Assembly (NCBI GenBank): GCA_024516035.1
Contig: CM044959.1
Location: 19,550,525 to 19,614,524 of the forward strand
DNA length: 64,000 nucleotides
Direction of reading: 5' to 3'
From: Bactericera cockerelli
Lineage: Eukaryota > Arthropoda > Insecta > Hemiptera > Triozidae
Under the pieces are notes generated by a model, which saw only the letters and a program-made list of their open reading frames with translations, had not been told where the DNA came from and made no database searches. Below, piece after piece: positions 20,791-31,794 of the stretch (its first letter is position 1; each line of letters opens with the position of its first letter). The position numbers and the translations under genes are program-made.

Positions 20791-21013
20791 TATTATTATT
20801 ATCTGACCTGCTTGCAGGGTTTTCAGTGAAACCCTTACAATTAACACTGCGACCTAGTTAGATCTATATTGTGACCAGTTGATTCTATTCGGTTTTAACG
20901 TCCACGTGTTTAGAGGGGACAGAATTTTCTTTGAAAAGTCTGCCCCAACCGAGAGTCGAACTCGAGACCTCTGGACTACGGGCAGTAGTCACAACCGTTA
21001 CGCCACGCCAGGA
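20791..21013 (-). mobile_element. G-type SINE, variant without the S5-like core
   Basis: On minus: tRNA-like head GGCGTAACGGTTGTGACTAC and CGAGTTCGACTCTCGG, then GTCTGCCCC-type body, then an end with GACCTAGTTAGATC and CAGGGTTTTCAGTGAAACCC (plus strand) and a TTATTATTATT tail. The same 3' end recurs at 63870-64000. Confidence 0.75.
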
Positions 21014-21049
21014 GGTTATGAAACATCCAGAAATATGAAAAAATTGAAA

Positions 21050-21112
21050 TCAGAGTAAAAAAATATTTTTTTGTTCCGATTTCTAGTATTAGAAATTTTT
21101 CGGAAGTAAAAT
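21050..21112. repeat. Short palindromic dispersed repeat, copy 2
   Basis: GAAATCAGAGTAAAAAAAT, then CGATTTCTAGTATTAGAAAT, then TTTTCGGAAGTAA. Confidence 0.75.
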
Positions 21113-21671
21113 CAATGAACTAGATGTGAGTCATGGGGATATTCTGGAACCTGGAGGGCTGAGACCAGCAGGGAATTTGATCTTCAATTTTTTTTTGGAA
21201 TTTCGGCACTGAGAGAGACTTAATAATTATTATAACTATCTTAAAAATCTCAGGATTTGAATAAGATTAGGATAATTTCAGAAAAGTTAATTAAAGAAAA
21301 ATAATAATTTGTGTGGAAAAGAAAGAAAAAAGCTTCAAAGAAAATTAAGAAATTAGAATTCATCAGACCGGGATAATTGTTTCTCTTCTACCTTGGGCTG
21401 ATCTCTGGGGGTTCTTTCACTTGCAAATCTTTCCTTGGATATCTTTTTCAAGCTTTTCAGTGTGTTTTGGGAGAAAACCATTTTTATTTGCGATTACTCT
21501 AGGTTTACTAGATAATATATTTAGATGTATTTAGAATTCAGAAATACATATATTTAGATTTACTAAATTCTTAAGAAAGGACTAGTAAAGGCATGCAGAA
21601 GTCAGCCATGTAGGCAAGTGTTTCATATCCCTCTGTCGACCAATGACCTACTCTCCTTATATAAAAAAGAA
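21113..21671. other. Stretch without a recognisable gene
   Basis: AT-rich; nothing was recognised. Confidence 0.5.
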
Positions 21672-21812
21672 AAGTTATCTTATTTGTGTTAATCACTTTC
21701 GTGATATCACAACCACTCAAACTAATTTTACTAAATCTACGCTGAAACCGGGACTTGAACCATCGACCTCCAGGTTACAAGTCTGCCGCCTTATCGATCA
21801 AGCTACTGAGTT
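21672..21812 (-). mobile_element. tA SINE
   Basis: On minus: GTAGCTTGATCGATAAGGCG and the B-box GGTTCAAGTCCCGG, then a body ending in AAAGTGATTAACACAAAT-like sequence. Confidence 0.85.
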
Positions 21813-21854
21813 CGCTTTACTCTCCTTATCTTACATCTATGGGCATATTGGAAA

Positions 21855-22110
21855 CCTATTTAGTTTTTGGCATCGTCTACATTATGTCTCCACACTCCAT
21901 GCTCTACTGTGATTCCCATTTTTCTGGCATGTTTTTCTACTTGATCGAACCCACTCATTCTTGGTCTTCCTCTTGGTCTCGAACCCTTGGGTGTTTCTTC
22001 TATCACTTTCTTTAGTTGACTTTCATCTTCCTTCCAAACAGTCATGTGCCATCCATCTTAAACGCCTGCTCCTAGCGTGTGTCACTATATGTGGTAGATA
22101 GTAGAGGATT
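21855..22110 (-). pseudogene. LINE ORF2 C-terminal fragment
   Basis: Minus frame reads KGSRPRGRPRMSGFDQVEK, followed by KMGIT, the classic tail of non-LTR reverse-transcriptase proteins. Upstream, in another frame, RRLRWMAH fits the preceding family block, so the copy is frameshifted as well as truncated. Confidence 0.7.
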
Positions 22111-22702
22111 CTTATTTCTTGGATTTCCTACTTCTCCATATTTCATCTCCTTGAATTGGCCCATAAATTCTCCGGAGTAAAATATTCAGCCTCTATTTTT
22201 ACCAGGTCTATTTTAGTCTTCGGGTTTGATCTTTCTACCCACAAAACTAATATAACTATAACTACACAACAAGCACACGGACTCGAAGTCGGTAGCGAAG
22301 TTATCGCTAAATTACGCTAACCAAGTTGCTTGAAATGGCAACGTTGAATTCATCTGTAGTTCTATCTAGTGTTGAACAGCCGTACTTTTAGCATTTCTTG
22401 TATTTTTAAAGAATAAAAATCAATGGGATTTCTTCTCTTCAGACTCGTGTAGATTCACCCAAAAACAACTAGATGGCAGCGCGCATTATTCTTACATTTG
22501 TGGTGTAAAGTTAGTCTCTGGTGATATAAATACAATATCGTCGAAATATTACAGGGTTCATAGAAGAACAAAACGAATTGTTGAAAAAATCAGTTTGATA
22601 CCCTCAAAAAATCAGTTTGATCTTACTTAAGCCATTCAATTTTTGTTCGACGTCTCGAGCCTCAGGCAATTGCATCTATAACATTAGTATTGGGTGGAAG
22701 AG
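22111..22702. other. Stretch without a recognisable gene
   Basis: No motif was recognised; the left part may be LINE 3' UTR. Confidence 0.45.
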
Positions 22703-22905
22703 ATAGGGTTGGGTGGAAGAGATTGCCATAGGCAATAACCCCGCCCTTTAGTTAGGACTTATGTTTTTGTTTTATATTTACTATTCTTTTTCATTTTCAT
22801 TGAAGATATATATTGTTTCCATTTTTTTCATTGTTAAATTAATTATTTCTATGTACATAATGTCCATTTATACCTAATAAAGCGTTGTATAATAATAATA
22901 ATAAT
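22703..22905 (+). mobile_element. L3: LINE 3' terminus
   Basis: GGTTGGGTGGAAGAGATTGC, then AGGCAATAACCCCGCCCTTT, ending in CTAATAAAGCGTTGTATAAT and (AAT)n. Same family as 1300-1533. Confidence 0.8.
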
Positions 22906-23295
22906 AGTATTGTTACATGAAAGTCCTAGTTTTATTTGGGATATACCTACCTATCCCAGTACCCTCGCCATGTTGTTACCTAATAAGAACTTGGCCGATC
23001 GGATTCTCTTCCTGAAAACGCTTTTAATATCATAATACTTTATTGTGATCACATTTTCAAATAGGTAAATGAGCAAAACATCCATGCACTGCTGAGAATC
23101 TGAACCTCAGGCATCCATGAAGCAGCTGGATCATTGTAGTATATTAGCGCCTCCACCACTCCACTAGAAAACAATGCTTGCGTACCGAACATAAGAATTG
23201 TAAATACGAATTGAATCATCTTTTTGAAAATTTAGATGTCATAAATATGTCATACAAGCAACTACAACATGGTCAAATGATGGATAAAATCAGAA
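22906..23295. other. AT-rich stretch
   Basis: No gene seen. Confidence 0.5.
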
Positions 23296-23440
23296 TTAGC
23301 TGATAGCTTGATCGATAAGGCGGTGGACTTGTAAACTGGAGGTCGGTGGTTCAAGTCCCGGTTTCAACATAGATTTAGTGAAGCGAGTTTGAGTAATTGT
23401 GATAGAGAACAGTGATTTACTCAAATATGATAACTTTTAA
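23296..23440 (+). mobile_element. tA SINE
   Basis: TAGCTTGATCGATAAGGCGG, GGTTCAAGTCCCGG and GATTTAGTGAAGCGAGTTTG, ending in an A/G-rich tail. Confidence 0.85.
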
Positions 23441-23457
23441 AAGAAGAAAGAAAGAAG

Positions 23458-23708
23458 GCACCGGTTCCCTTCAGAACACCGAAGTTAAGCGACATCCAGC
23501 GAGGTTAAGACTTGGATGGGTGACTATTCAAATTCTAACTCTCGTGACGCTGGCTTTTCCCGGCCCCACTCAGGCTGGGTGAGGTCAATGTGAGTAGCAG
23601 GTTTGTGAGTTTCCTGCGAATGGAGGGTAAAACCCCCGTCGTGATATGACCATGGCAGTTGAAAGCGACGTTAAACCCCACTTTAAAATAAAAAAAAAAG
23701 AAAGAAGG

Positions 23709-23738
<30 letters not shown>
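23458..23738 (+). mobile_element. S5 SINE, 5' end missing, long A-rich tail
   Basis: Starts inside the 5S head (CACCGGTTCCCTTCAGAAC) and runs through the whole core to AAACCCCACTTTAAAATA and a run of over 30 A. Very similar to 25837-26116, so recent. Confidence 0.9.
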
Positions 23739-23742
<4 letters not shown>

Positions 23743-24162
23743 ACCCATCGGGCTGAAACTATGCTTTCGAAAAAAAATATTTCATGGGCAAATATTTTGG
23801 AAAAAAAAAGGAATAGGTAACACAAATCAATATTTTTCCTTGCACGACTGTACTTAGTTCTTTCCTCATTCGAAAGAGAAAATTGGCAAACCAACATTAC
23901 TAGCCGAAGGCAGAGTTGGTAACAAGATTGTTACATCACCTGGCTTGTAACAAGATGCCAAAATACTTGCCAAGTGCCAACTATGCAACAAGAAGTACTA
24001 GATCTGGTTTTGATGTAAAAATAATGTGCAGGAGTGACTTTTCAAGTTACATACAAGGTGTCACTGTCCAAGGATTTTTTATAGAAAATTTCAGATCGAA
24101 TTCCAGAGGACATTGAAGAAGATATTGAGAAAAATGCAAAAAAGCATATTATTTTTATAATA

Positions 24163-24372
24163 ATAACACTCTTTAGTGGAAGGTAACCACTGGGCGAGGT
24201 TGATGCTTAAAGCATTTTCTACCACCTAACCCTCAGAGTCTTATTATTATGTGGTCACAAACTCAAATTAATGAGGAAAAATTCATGCACTGGGTGGGAT
24301 TCGAACGAACGGATCCCTACGCTACCTGGATTAACAGTCTAGCGCGTTAACCACTTGACTACCAGTGTCACA
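24163..24372 (-). mobile_element. tE SINE
   Basis: Read on plus: AATAATAACACTCTTTAGTG end, CTAACCCTCAGAGTCTTATT body, and the head GGTGGGATTCGAAC to GCGTTAACCACTTGACTACC. Confidence 0.85.
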
Positions 24373-24598
24373 CAAGCATAATAATTTAATGAACTGCACA
24401 TTATTTTTACATCAGAAATTTAATCTTTATTGCCTTTTTTAATTGCAAATCTAACTAATTACCCTTTGCGCTTTATTGCCAATCTAATTAAAAAGAATCA
24501 CTGTCCTCCGAAAAATGATTATTTTTAATCTTAGAATATCCCCCAGACTTGATTCTGAAATTTTCTATATAAATATATTTTTTTTGATGATTCCATTA

Positions 24599-25002
24599 CT
24601 TTCCATCATCATCATCATAGGGTGGCGTCATCGTGAACGATGGTACCCAGACAGTGGAGGAATGACCCAGCACTTCCACCACTGTCTTTACAAGGAGGCT
24701 AATAATTGACAAAGGCCCCCAGAACCAAGCCAATGCTGGTCTACTCCCTGTTTATAGTCCCTCAGCCAGACTGCTGGTCTACTCCGTGTTTAAAGTCCCC
24801 CAGCTAGACTGGTGGTCTACTCCCTGTTTATAGTCCCCCAGCCAGACTGCTGGTCTACTCCCTGTTTATAGTCCCCCAGCCAGACTGCTGGTCTACTCCC
24901 TGTTTATAGTCCCCCCGCCAGACTGCTGGTCTACTCCCTGTTTATAGTCCCCCAGCCAGACTGCTGGTCTACTCCCTGTTTAAAGTCCCCCAGCTAGACT
25001 CT
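24599..25002 (+). repeat. Repeat F carrying a 37-bp minisatellite (about 7 units)
   Basis: The F body (TAGGGTGGCGTCATCGTGAA to CCAATGCTGGTCTACTCCC) is followed by about seven copies of a 37-bp unit with GACTGCTGGTCTACTCCCTG. The unit equals the 3' end of F, so the array grew from the element itself. Confidence 0.85.
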
Positions 25003-25524
25003 ACAATAAGGAAAGCAAAAACTTGGCAACCCTGTTTCTACCTACTTGATAATACGTAATAAGGTTTACATCCTTCTATTTTCTATTCGTTCGGTTCTAG
25101 AAATAATCGGAATCACTCACTCTTTTCTAACAAAGGCGTATAAAGTGCCCAACATAATATCTAAAGAAAATCATGTGAGTGTGGGTAGTTGCCATGACAA
25201 CGTCCCTGGACAGGCGGGGGTGTTTGTTTCCTTTAGAAAAAATTGAACAACTACCGTCTTTTTGGAGTTTTCTTTTTTAGTGACATATCTCGTCTCAGGA
25301 ATCGTTTAGGATTGCTCAAAAGCTTCATAAAATTCAAGGCATGTCCGTAATCCGTTTCTACCTTCAACTAAAGGGTCTAGTACTCTAGTATTATTAGTTG
25401 TTAAAAAAAAAAAAAAATGAAAAAAATTGGTGTGGTGAGTGAGTGAAATCCTGTGGAATTGTTTGCTGCCTCCATTTATAATAGGCTCACACTTTTCATG
25501 TTCAAGAAATGGCCAGAAATCCGT
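25003..25524. other. Stretch without a recognisable gene
   Basis: Mixed sequence; nothing was recognised. Confidence 0.45.
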
Positions 25525-25592
25525 CGATACCAAGCTCGCCGGCAGGCATGCGCTCGTCAAGTATTACTCGCCAGCAGGCCTTTATACCTACA
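25525..25592 (+). repeat. Dispersed repeat I, copy 1
   Basis: ACCAAGCTCGCCGGCAGGC and GCGCTCGTCAAGTA, with CCAGCAGGCCT. Two closer copies are at 42647 and 62613. Confidence 0.6.
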
Positions 25593-25836
25593 ATAGAGCA
25601 CTTGCACTTGCCGGAAACAATTAATATTGAAAATCAAACGCAGCTCTGATGGGCAGTTGGGCACAGTACCCCGTTCTTCAAACTTGGGAAATATTTTGTA
25701 AAATAATGAAATATTTTGTGAAATAATGAAATATTTTGTAAAATAATAATAATAGTATATACTATGATGAAATCGTCTCCTGCAATCAAACAACTTGGCC
25801 GAGGTGTGAAGAACGCCCTATACAAAGAAAGAGACA

Positions 25837-26116
25837 AAAAGCCAGCGTCGATGGCATGTTGAATACACCGGTTCCCTTCAGAACACCGAAGTTAAGCGAC
25901 ATCCAGCGAGGTTAAGACTTGGATGGGTGACCATTCAAATTCTAATTCTCGTGATGCTGGCTTTTCCCGGCCCCACTCAGGCTGGGTGAGGTCAATGTGA
26001 GTAGCAGGTTTGTGAGTTTCCTGCGAATGGAGGGTAAAACCCCCGTCGTGATATGACCAATTGACCATGGCAGTTGAAAGCGACGTTAAACCCCACTTAA
26101 AAAAAAAAAAAAAAAA
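25837..26116 (+). mobile_element. S5 SINE, full-length reference copy with 13-bp duplication
   Basis: The head (25841-25961, 121 bp) is a complete 5S rRNA look-alike: GCCAGCGTC at the 5' end pairs with its near-complement GATGCTGGC at the 3' end as the closing stem. The internal promoter blocks GAAGTTAAGC (A-box) and TTAAGACTTGGATGGGTGAC (intermediate element and C-box) are in order and spacing. The core and tail follow (CTCAGGCTGGGTGAGG, CTGCGAATGGAGGGTAAAAC, AGTTGAAAGCGACGTTAAAC), then poly(A). AAAGAAAGAGACA flanks it at 25824-25836 and 26117-26129. Confidence 0.95.
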
Positions 26117-26274
26117 AAAGAAAGAGACATTTTCTAGTTTGCTGAAATCTTCCAGAATTCTGAACTCTGATATATTGCCAATACAGCACGTGACGACTGA
26201 ATGGCATCTAAATATTATTGACCCCAGCCTGGTACTCAGATATTTATATCTTAAGAAAAATACTTATGAAGAAG

Positions 26275-26316
26275 AGAAGAAGAAGAAGAAAAAAAAAAAA
26301 AAAAAAAAAAAAAAAC
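26275..26316. repeat. (GAA)n then poly(A)
   Basis: AGAAGAAGAAG followed by about 26 A. Lysine-rich open frames over it are artefacts. Confidence 0.8.
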
Positions 26317-26497
26317 TGGACCTTGTTGTCTTTGGCCAAGGTGAATCTGGTTGTGAGGACCAGAGTTCTTTATTATGCTGTGTTGGTGCTTTCAGGAATA
26401 TTCTTAGGTATAATACATTGACATACATGCATAGGTAACAACAAAAACACAAAGCATGTACGTCACTACTAGCTTAAAAATTCCTTTTAGTAGTAAA

Positions 26498-26687
26498 TGC
26501 CGACCTCCGTGGTTCAGTGGTTAAGAGCATTGATTGCTGACCCGGAGGTTGCGGGTTCAAATCCCGGCCGGAGCGGAAAATTCTAAACGAATTTTTCCGA
26601 TTCCGGAATGGCATGGATGTTAAGGTACAGTGCCCTGAAGTAATGCGTAAGCGGTTCCGGGGCAATATACCTATAAAAAAAAAAAAA
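26498..26687 (+). mobile_element. tB SINE, full-length, 9-bp duplication
   Basis: Head CTCCGTGGTTCAGTGG (A-box) and GCGGGTTCAAATCCCGG (B-box), body GGAATGGCATGGATGTTAAG and AGCGGTTCCGGGGCA, poly(A) end. AGTAGTAAA flanks it at 26489-26497 and 26688-26696. Confidence 0.9.
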
Positions 26688-26696
26688 AGTAGTAAA

Positions 26697-27830
26697 AATG
26701 TTATGTTAATTTTTATCTATTTACCAAATGTATTATGTAATATTTATGTATGTATATTTTATCATAATATTGTACATGTACCCCATCATACACGTAAATG
26801 CAATAGTATTATTGCGATCCATAAATAAATAAAAAAGGTACACTGCATGTATGTAATTAATAATTATGTACCTAGTACTAACACATGTTCCACAACAAGT
26901 AATTATAGGTAGTTAATTATAAATAAGTAGGGGCTCCAGCTCCAGATCAAAAAAAAAAAACAAAAAAAAAATCGAATGAACTACGTCATACACTAACCGG
27001 TTCAAAAATTTAACCAAGGTTGAGTATTTTTCAAAGAAAATTACTTCCAATTAGTTTATAGTCTAAAGTTTCATAAAAAGTCAAGTTCTAAAATTAGAAA
27101 TTCTAAAATTTGGAGGTGTAAGTTTTTATTTTAATTCCCCTAAAAGAAAGTTCATGTGACAAAACACGGTTTGAAAAAATGCTCTTTATATTATTATCAC
27201 AAGATCGTAATCACGCAAATACCTACATTCTAATGACGTATTGGCAAAGGATATACGACTAAATAATATTTTTACTTTAATAATATCTACATTAATTATT
27301 AATTTGGTATTTGTCACAAGTCACATGTAGAAATATAAGCAAACTATAAAGTAGGAAGTACCTCGGCTATTCCCAACTAGGTATCCTCTATGATTTATGT
27401 ACATATCTAAATTATTATCATAGCAAAAGGACTACCAAAAAAACAACGATATTTTTCAACCGCTTTTAATGAATTCCTAGTTTTCCAACAAGAAAAAAAA
27501 CACAAGTTCCAATGAGTTTGGACAGTTATTTTTTAATTGGTCAAACTAAGAATATCTCCGAATCTAAAAATAAACAACAAGTCATAACCAAAACAAATTT
27601 CAACTTGCTCACAGAAATATTATCACCCGCGGTGGAATCGAACCTAGGTCAAATTTTACCTAATACCATGAACGATGGTCAACCGCTTTAGTCAAATAAG
27701 GTGAACCAACTCTTCATTTTGAAGTTTCATAATAATAATCATAATGGTATAATAAGAAGGGTAACTAGACCCACCAAGGATGAAGTTAACATTTTGTTAC
27801 GAATTTTAAATTTAAAGTATTGCAAAGCTT
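26697..27830. other. AT-rich stretch
   Basis: A B-box-like GGTGGAATCGAACCTAGG near 27631 hints at an old SINE head. No gene seen. Confidence 0.5.
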
Positions 27831-28015
27831 TTTTTTCGGTTTAACATCGCTTTCAACTGGTTGGTCATATCACGACGGGGGTGTTACCCTCCATTCGCAG
27901 GAAACTCACAAACCTACTACCCACATTAACCCCACCCAGCCCAGCAACACGAAGTCTTAACCTCGCTGGACGTTGCTTAACTTCGGTGATCCTACGAAAA
28001 CCAGTGCTTTCAACT
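27831..28015 (-). mobile_element. S5 SINE, internally shortened
   Basis: On plus: GGTTTAACATCGCTTTCAAC (tail), CCATTCGCAGGAAACTCAC (core), then AACCTCGCTGGACGTTGC and CTTCGGTGATCCTACG (head). The middle of the head is partly lost. Confidence 0.8.
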
Positions 28016-28288
28016 TTTCCACAGTACGCCGTCGACGCAACCGACGCAACGCTAGCAAGCAAAGTTTTCAGTGTGTAGGATTTGATCTCATTTGATTCTA
28101 AAGAAAAATCGGAGCATGAAACGTTGCGAGACACTTCGCTATACTTTTTTTACAAAGTTGGTCATAATATTTATTTATTTACAAATAAAAAACTTCCTCC
28201 ATTCCGTGACCTTCTGGTATCGACCCAAGGATACATGCAGCATTACCCTTCTGAATGGCCAGACCAATTCTTGGGCAAGAAATTGTTT

Positions 28289-28548
28289 TTTTTTTTTTTA
28301 AGTGGGGTTTAACGTCGCTTCAACTGCCATGGTCATATTACGACGGGGGTTTTACCCTCCATTCGCAGGAAACTCACAAACCTGCTACTCACATTGACCT
28401 CACCCAGCCTGAGTGGGGCCGGAAAAGCCAGCGTCACGAGAATTAGAATTTGAATGGTCACCCATCCAAGTCTTAACTCGCTGGATGTCGCTTAACTTCG
28501 GTGTTCTGAAGGGAACCGGTGTATTCAACATGCCATCGACGCTGGCTC
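28289..28548 (-). mobile_element. S5 SINE nested in the LINE, 11-bp duplication
   Basis: Full-length copy on minus, from the 5S head near 28548 to the poly(A) tail at 28289. AGAAATTGTTT flanks it at 28278-28288 and 28549-28559. Since it interrupts the LINE 3' UTR, it is younger than the LINE. Confidence 0.95.
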
Positions 28549-28683
28549 AGAAATTGTTTAGATCGGGGTTCGCCCGTACATCTAAACAATTTCTCACCCA
28601 GTTGGTTCAGCCATTCCTTCGAGGCAACACTCCACGCACCCATGGTCTCATACCGCCAAAGGTTGGAATATATAGCCTCATTC

Positions 28684-29367
28684 TTAATGTTTGTATATTT
28701 CATTTTTTTTTCTTGCTGCTATTTCTGCCGCCGCTCCTGCTTCATGACATGTTTTTATTAAATACGTAGGTGCAAACGTATCAACACAAGTTGCATCCCA
28801 TACCAAACTTTGCCATTTGCCCAAGGAATTAATGTAACGCCATCGGTCTTTGCCATCATTTCTTGATAATCCAGTTGGTTCTAAAATGGCGGGAATATTT
28901 ACCGAAGACAATGTTCTTTTCAGGATGTCGTTTATTTCGCTATGTCTGTGAAAACTTCCAGCACTTCTACTACAGCTGAGCGGATGAACACTCTTGGGAG
29001 AAACTGCTTCTCCACATATACATGTGTAGCCTGTACTTAAAGCACAACCAAGTCTCAAGCCCATACAAATTCTAAGTGTATTATTGGTCAGTTGTGTACC
29101 AATATTTTTGCATGGAATAGCAAATAACCATGCATTCGCTTCACTCTTTTGTAAGGCCAAAAATCTTGCTTTGTCATTATTGTCTTCAAACTTAATCCTT
29201 TTGTCAATCACTTGTTTCACTACGATTTCATCCCAACAGCCTTGTATGTGTAGTTGTGTCTCAGAAGGAATATTCTCATAATTGGATTGCCATAATTCCA
29301 AACCGTCCTGTTCATGTTGAAGAATCAAAGTGTCAACAGGTTTTGATATCATGATGGAGACATTCAT
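28684..29367 (-). pseudogene. LINE ORF2 C-terminal part with CCHC motif
   Basis: 227-residue minus frame. Residues 100-110 (ICMGLRLGCAL) lead into a CCHC zinc-binding motif (C116, C118, H128, C132), then RH, then EPTGLSRNDGK and, near the end, LVWDATCVDTFAPTYL and GAAAEIAARKKNEIYKH. This order is seen in C-terminal regions of non-LTR retroelements with a restriction-like endonuclease. Between NDGK and SLVWD about 14 codons are out of frame; the alternate frame there reads TDGVTLIPW, which fits the family. Two compensating indels are therefore likely. No reverse-transcriptase core is present. Confidence 0.75.
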
Positions 29368-29429
29368 CTTCGAACCACAACATGAAGCAAGGTAATACTA
29401 CGTCATACAAGGTAATACTTCGCTATACT

Positions 29430-30420
29430 ACGTCACGAGACACTTCGCTACGTCACGAGACATAATGTTGCACTCAAAGGAGTCAGTAAGGATCCCAGCC
29501 TAAAGTTTCACTTTACCTGATCTAGTAGTAGAACAGAACACAGGCCACTGAGAACGCGCAGCCACGCAACAAGACAACAAAGACGTTCTCTCATGCATTT
29601 CTTTATGTAATACAAATATGAACAAAGTGAACAACCACCCATTAAAGTTCTGAAACTCTGTCTCGTCCTTTGTCCTCTGCACTAGGAACAAGTCTTGAAG
29701 GTCTGCCGGATTCTGGGAGACGATTTCCAAGAGACAGGGACTGGTAAGTCTGGTTTTGCTTGGTAAGTCAAATGCACCAGTTGCATAGAGTTAACGTTTT
29801 ATTTTTCACAAATATATCATTTATCCCATAAAATATATAAGACCTATTTGACTGCTGGAGTAAAGGAACTTTTCAGTCTTACCTTGGCAGTATAAAACAA
29901 GGTACATTCTATTCTATTCACACCATTATGACAAGTCTGGACACAAGTCTCAAAAGATACATTTTAATATTATTATTATTATTATTACACATCATGACTG
30001 GTTGTTTAAAATCAAAATAGGTATATTATACTTCTGCGTGCGGGTCTGGTCATTATTATCTCATTATTATGAATATTTATTATGATTAAAAAAAATAAAT
30101 AAAGTACCACACATAGCCATTATATTTTGACTGAGCCAAAACAAGTTACGAATTCGAACTGCACCATATCAAGACCCTAGAGCGTTGGGTGGAAATCCAG
30201 TCCAGACTACAGCTCGGTTTCGTTACGTCACAGAAGTGGAAAGCCAGTTCACTATTCCGGGTATCCTTGGCAATGACTGCGCTGATCAAATCACTACAGG
30301 TTCACAGAATCCAGTTTAACCTATGCAGTTCTCTGGTAGAACGTCTTTGGAACTTCTACCTATCTATGACAACTATTCCATAGGACTCACGTTTCGTGAC
30401 ATGTAAACTTTTACCCTGGG
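29430..30420. other. Stretch with tandem CGAGACA-type units, otherwise unassigned
   Basis: Near 29404-29465 short units built on TACGTCACGAGACA repeat. A minus frame near 29730-29600 (EIVSQNPADLQDLFLVQRT) looks protein-like, but I found no confident splice sites or family. The rest is AT-rich. Confidence 0.35.
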
Positions 30421-30423
30421 AGA

Positions 30424-30572
30424 GGATCAAAATGTCTAGCTGGGGAATATACCAAGATGTCTAGCTGGGGAGTAGACCAAGATGTCTAGATGGGAATATA
30501 CCAAGATGTCTAGCTGCAGAATAGACAAAGATGTCTAGATGGGGAGTAGACCAAGATGTCTAGCTGGGGCTA
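30424..30572. repeat. Minisatellite with AAGATGTCTAG units (about 5-6)
   Basis: Units of about 25-28 bp with CAAGATGTCTAGCTGGGGA and variants. Confidence 0.85.
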
Positions 30573-30599
30573 TTAGTCGCTGGCCGACTATTAGTTCCG

Positions 30600-31794
30600 C
30601 ATTGGCACATTGGCACATTGACATCACCGAGCCTGGGTTGGGCCGGAATGAAAATAGTGATTTTTTGAAGACAACTTATTTTAGAAGTTTGAGAAAGACT
30701 GCTACCTTCGAGTTCAGTACTGGCAACGGCACCCTTGGGAAACAGCAGGGCCTTATTTCACTTTCGAAATTCCCAAATTTCGTGCAAATAAACCCATCAG
30801 AGTGTGTTGTTTGTTAGTTGCAAGGGAGATTCTGGGATTAGATGAGAGTGAGAAAGCTTTCTGGAACGAAGCTCAAGGGGTCTCTTACAGAGGCCTGTCT
30901 AGACCAAAGATTGTAACAAGCCCTGAAAACTGCTCCTGTTCTTACAATTTACTTTGAGGGCTTAGTTTCAAGACAAGAGAATATTTCACACCTTATGATC
31001 GGCCCTGAATGTACTTTACACGTAATTATTACTATTATTACTACTCAACCTACCTCAATGTTAAGATTTGCTCTTAACATTGTTAATAATTAGTATTTGT
31101 TCAATGACTATTCGAATCAATGTTAAAACTAGGGGAATAAATACTTGTAGGTATTTAGCGTATTTACTCGCTAAGTGTAGGAAACTGCGTATATAATCAG
31201 AAAAAAACAAGTTAGAGTTTGTCATATTATCAATAAAATTATTGTTCTCGTTTAATCGTTATCTCAGGTACTGAGGAGATAGTGCTAGAGTAGTTACTGA
31301 TGTACAATTTGATCAGTATGAATAAGAAACAAGGTTGACAAAGAATAATAAATTGCTAAATGCTTTCAAAACCAATCTTAAATCGCGCGCTTTAAAATTA
31401 GGTAGTAAGTTTTTAAAAAGATAAAAAAATGCACTCTAAGGGGAAAAACACACTTGACAGGAAAATTCAGTCCTTTATCAAGAATTATGAAATTTTCACC
31501 TTCGAATTTTTTTTTATTTTTTTTAGGTACCTACCAACCAACCTACTTTTTGAGATTTTGCTGAAGTCTGAAATCCAAACGGAACTATATTGCTAGGTCC
31601 AAACTAAGTCCCTATTCTGTACCAGCCTATATCAGTTGCAAAAGGAGACAACGTCTTCTGTCTAATCTTCAGGTCTTAACTTTAATCATTACTCATCTGG
31701 TTTCCTTTTTAGGATGTGACTTCGCAGGAGAAAGTGCTTCCGCTGTAAAAAAAAAAAAAAAAAAAAAACTTTGCTAACTATAATTATTATTTTT
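30600..31794. other. Mostly unassigned AT-rich stretch
   Basis: 30625-30650 shows a core fragment shared with S5/G (GAGCCTGGGTTGGGCCGGAA). An A run is at 31747-31768. No gene seen. Confidence 0.45.

Larger units (their letters stand above)
28146..29416 (-). mobile_element. Truncated LINE with RLE-like C-terminus, 13-bp duplication
   Basis: Retroposed segment on minus. It begins near 29416, contains the ORF described below and ends in ATAAATAAATATTATGACC plus a short A run. ACTTCGCTATACT flanks it at 28133-28145 and 29417-29429. An S5 SINE later inserted in its 3' UTR (28289-28548). Confidence 0.8.

Noticed and set aside
25841..25961. Functional 5S rRNA gene
   Set aside because: It resembles 5S throughout but is joined to a constant SINE core and tail with target duplications, in many diverged copies.
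26061..26438. Open frame with a long lysine run
   Set aside because: It crosses the S5 poly(A) tail and a (GAA)n/poly(A) tract; it is made of repeat ends.
26500..26575. Genuine tRNA gene
   Set aside because: A- and B-boxes are clear, but the anticodon arm does not fold and the same body and poly(A) tail follow in other copies, so it is a SINE head. The same holds for tA, tC, tD, tE and G heads.
29500..29730. Minus-strand frame with DLQDLFLVQRT
   Set aside because: It looks somewhat protein-like, but I could not find a family or confident splice sites, so it is only mentioned in the stretch description.
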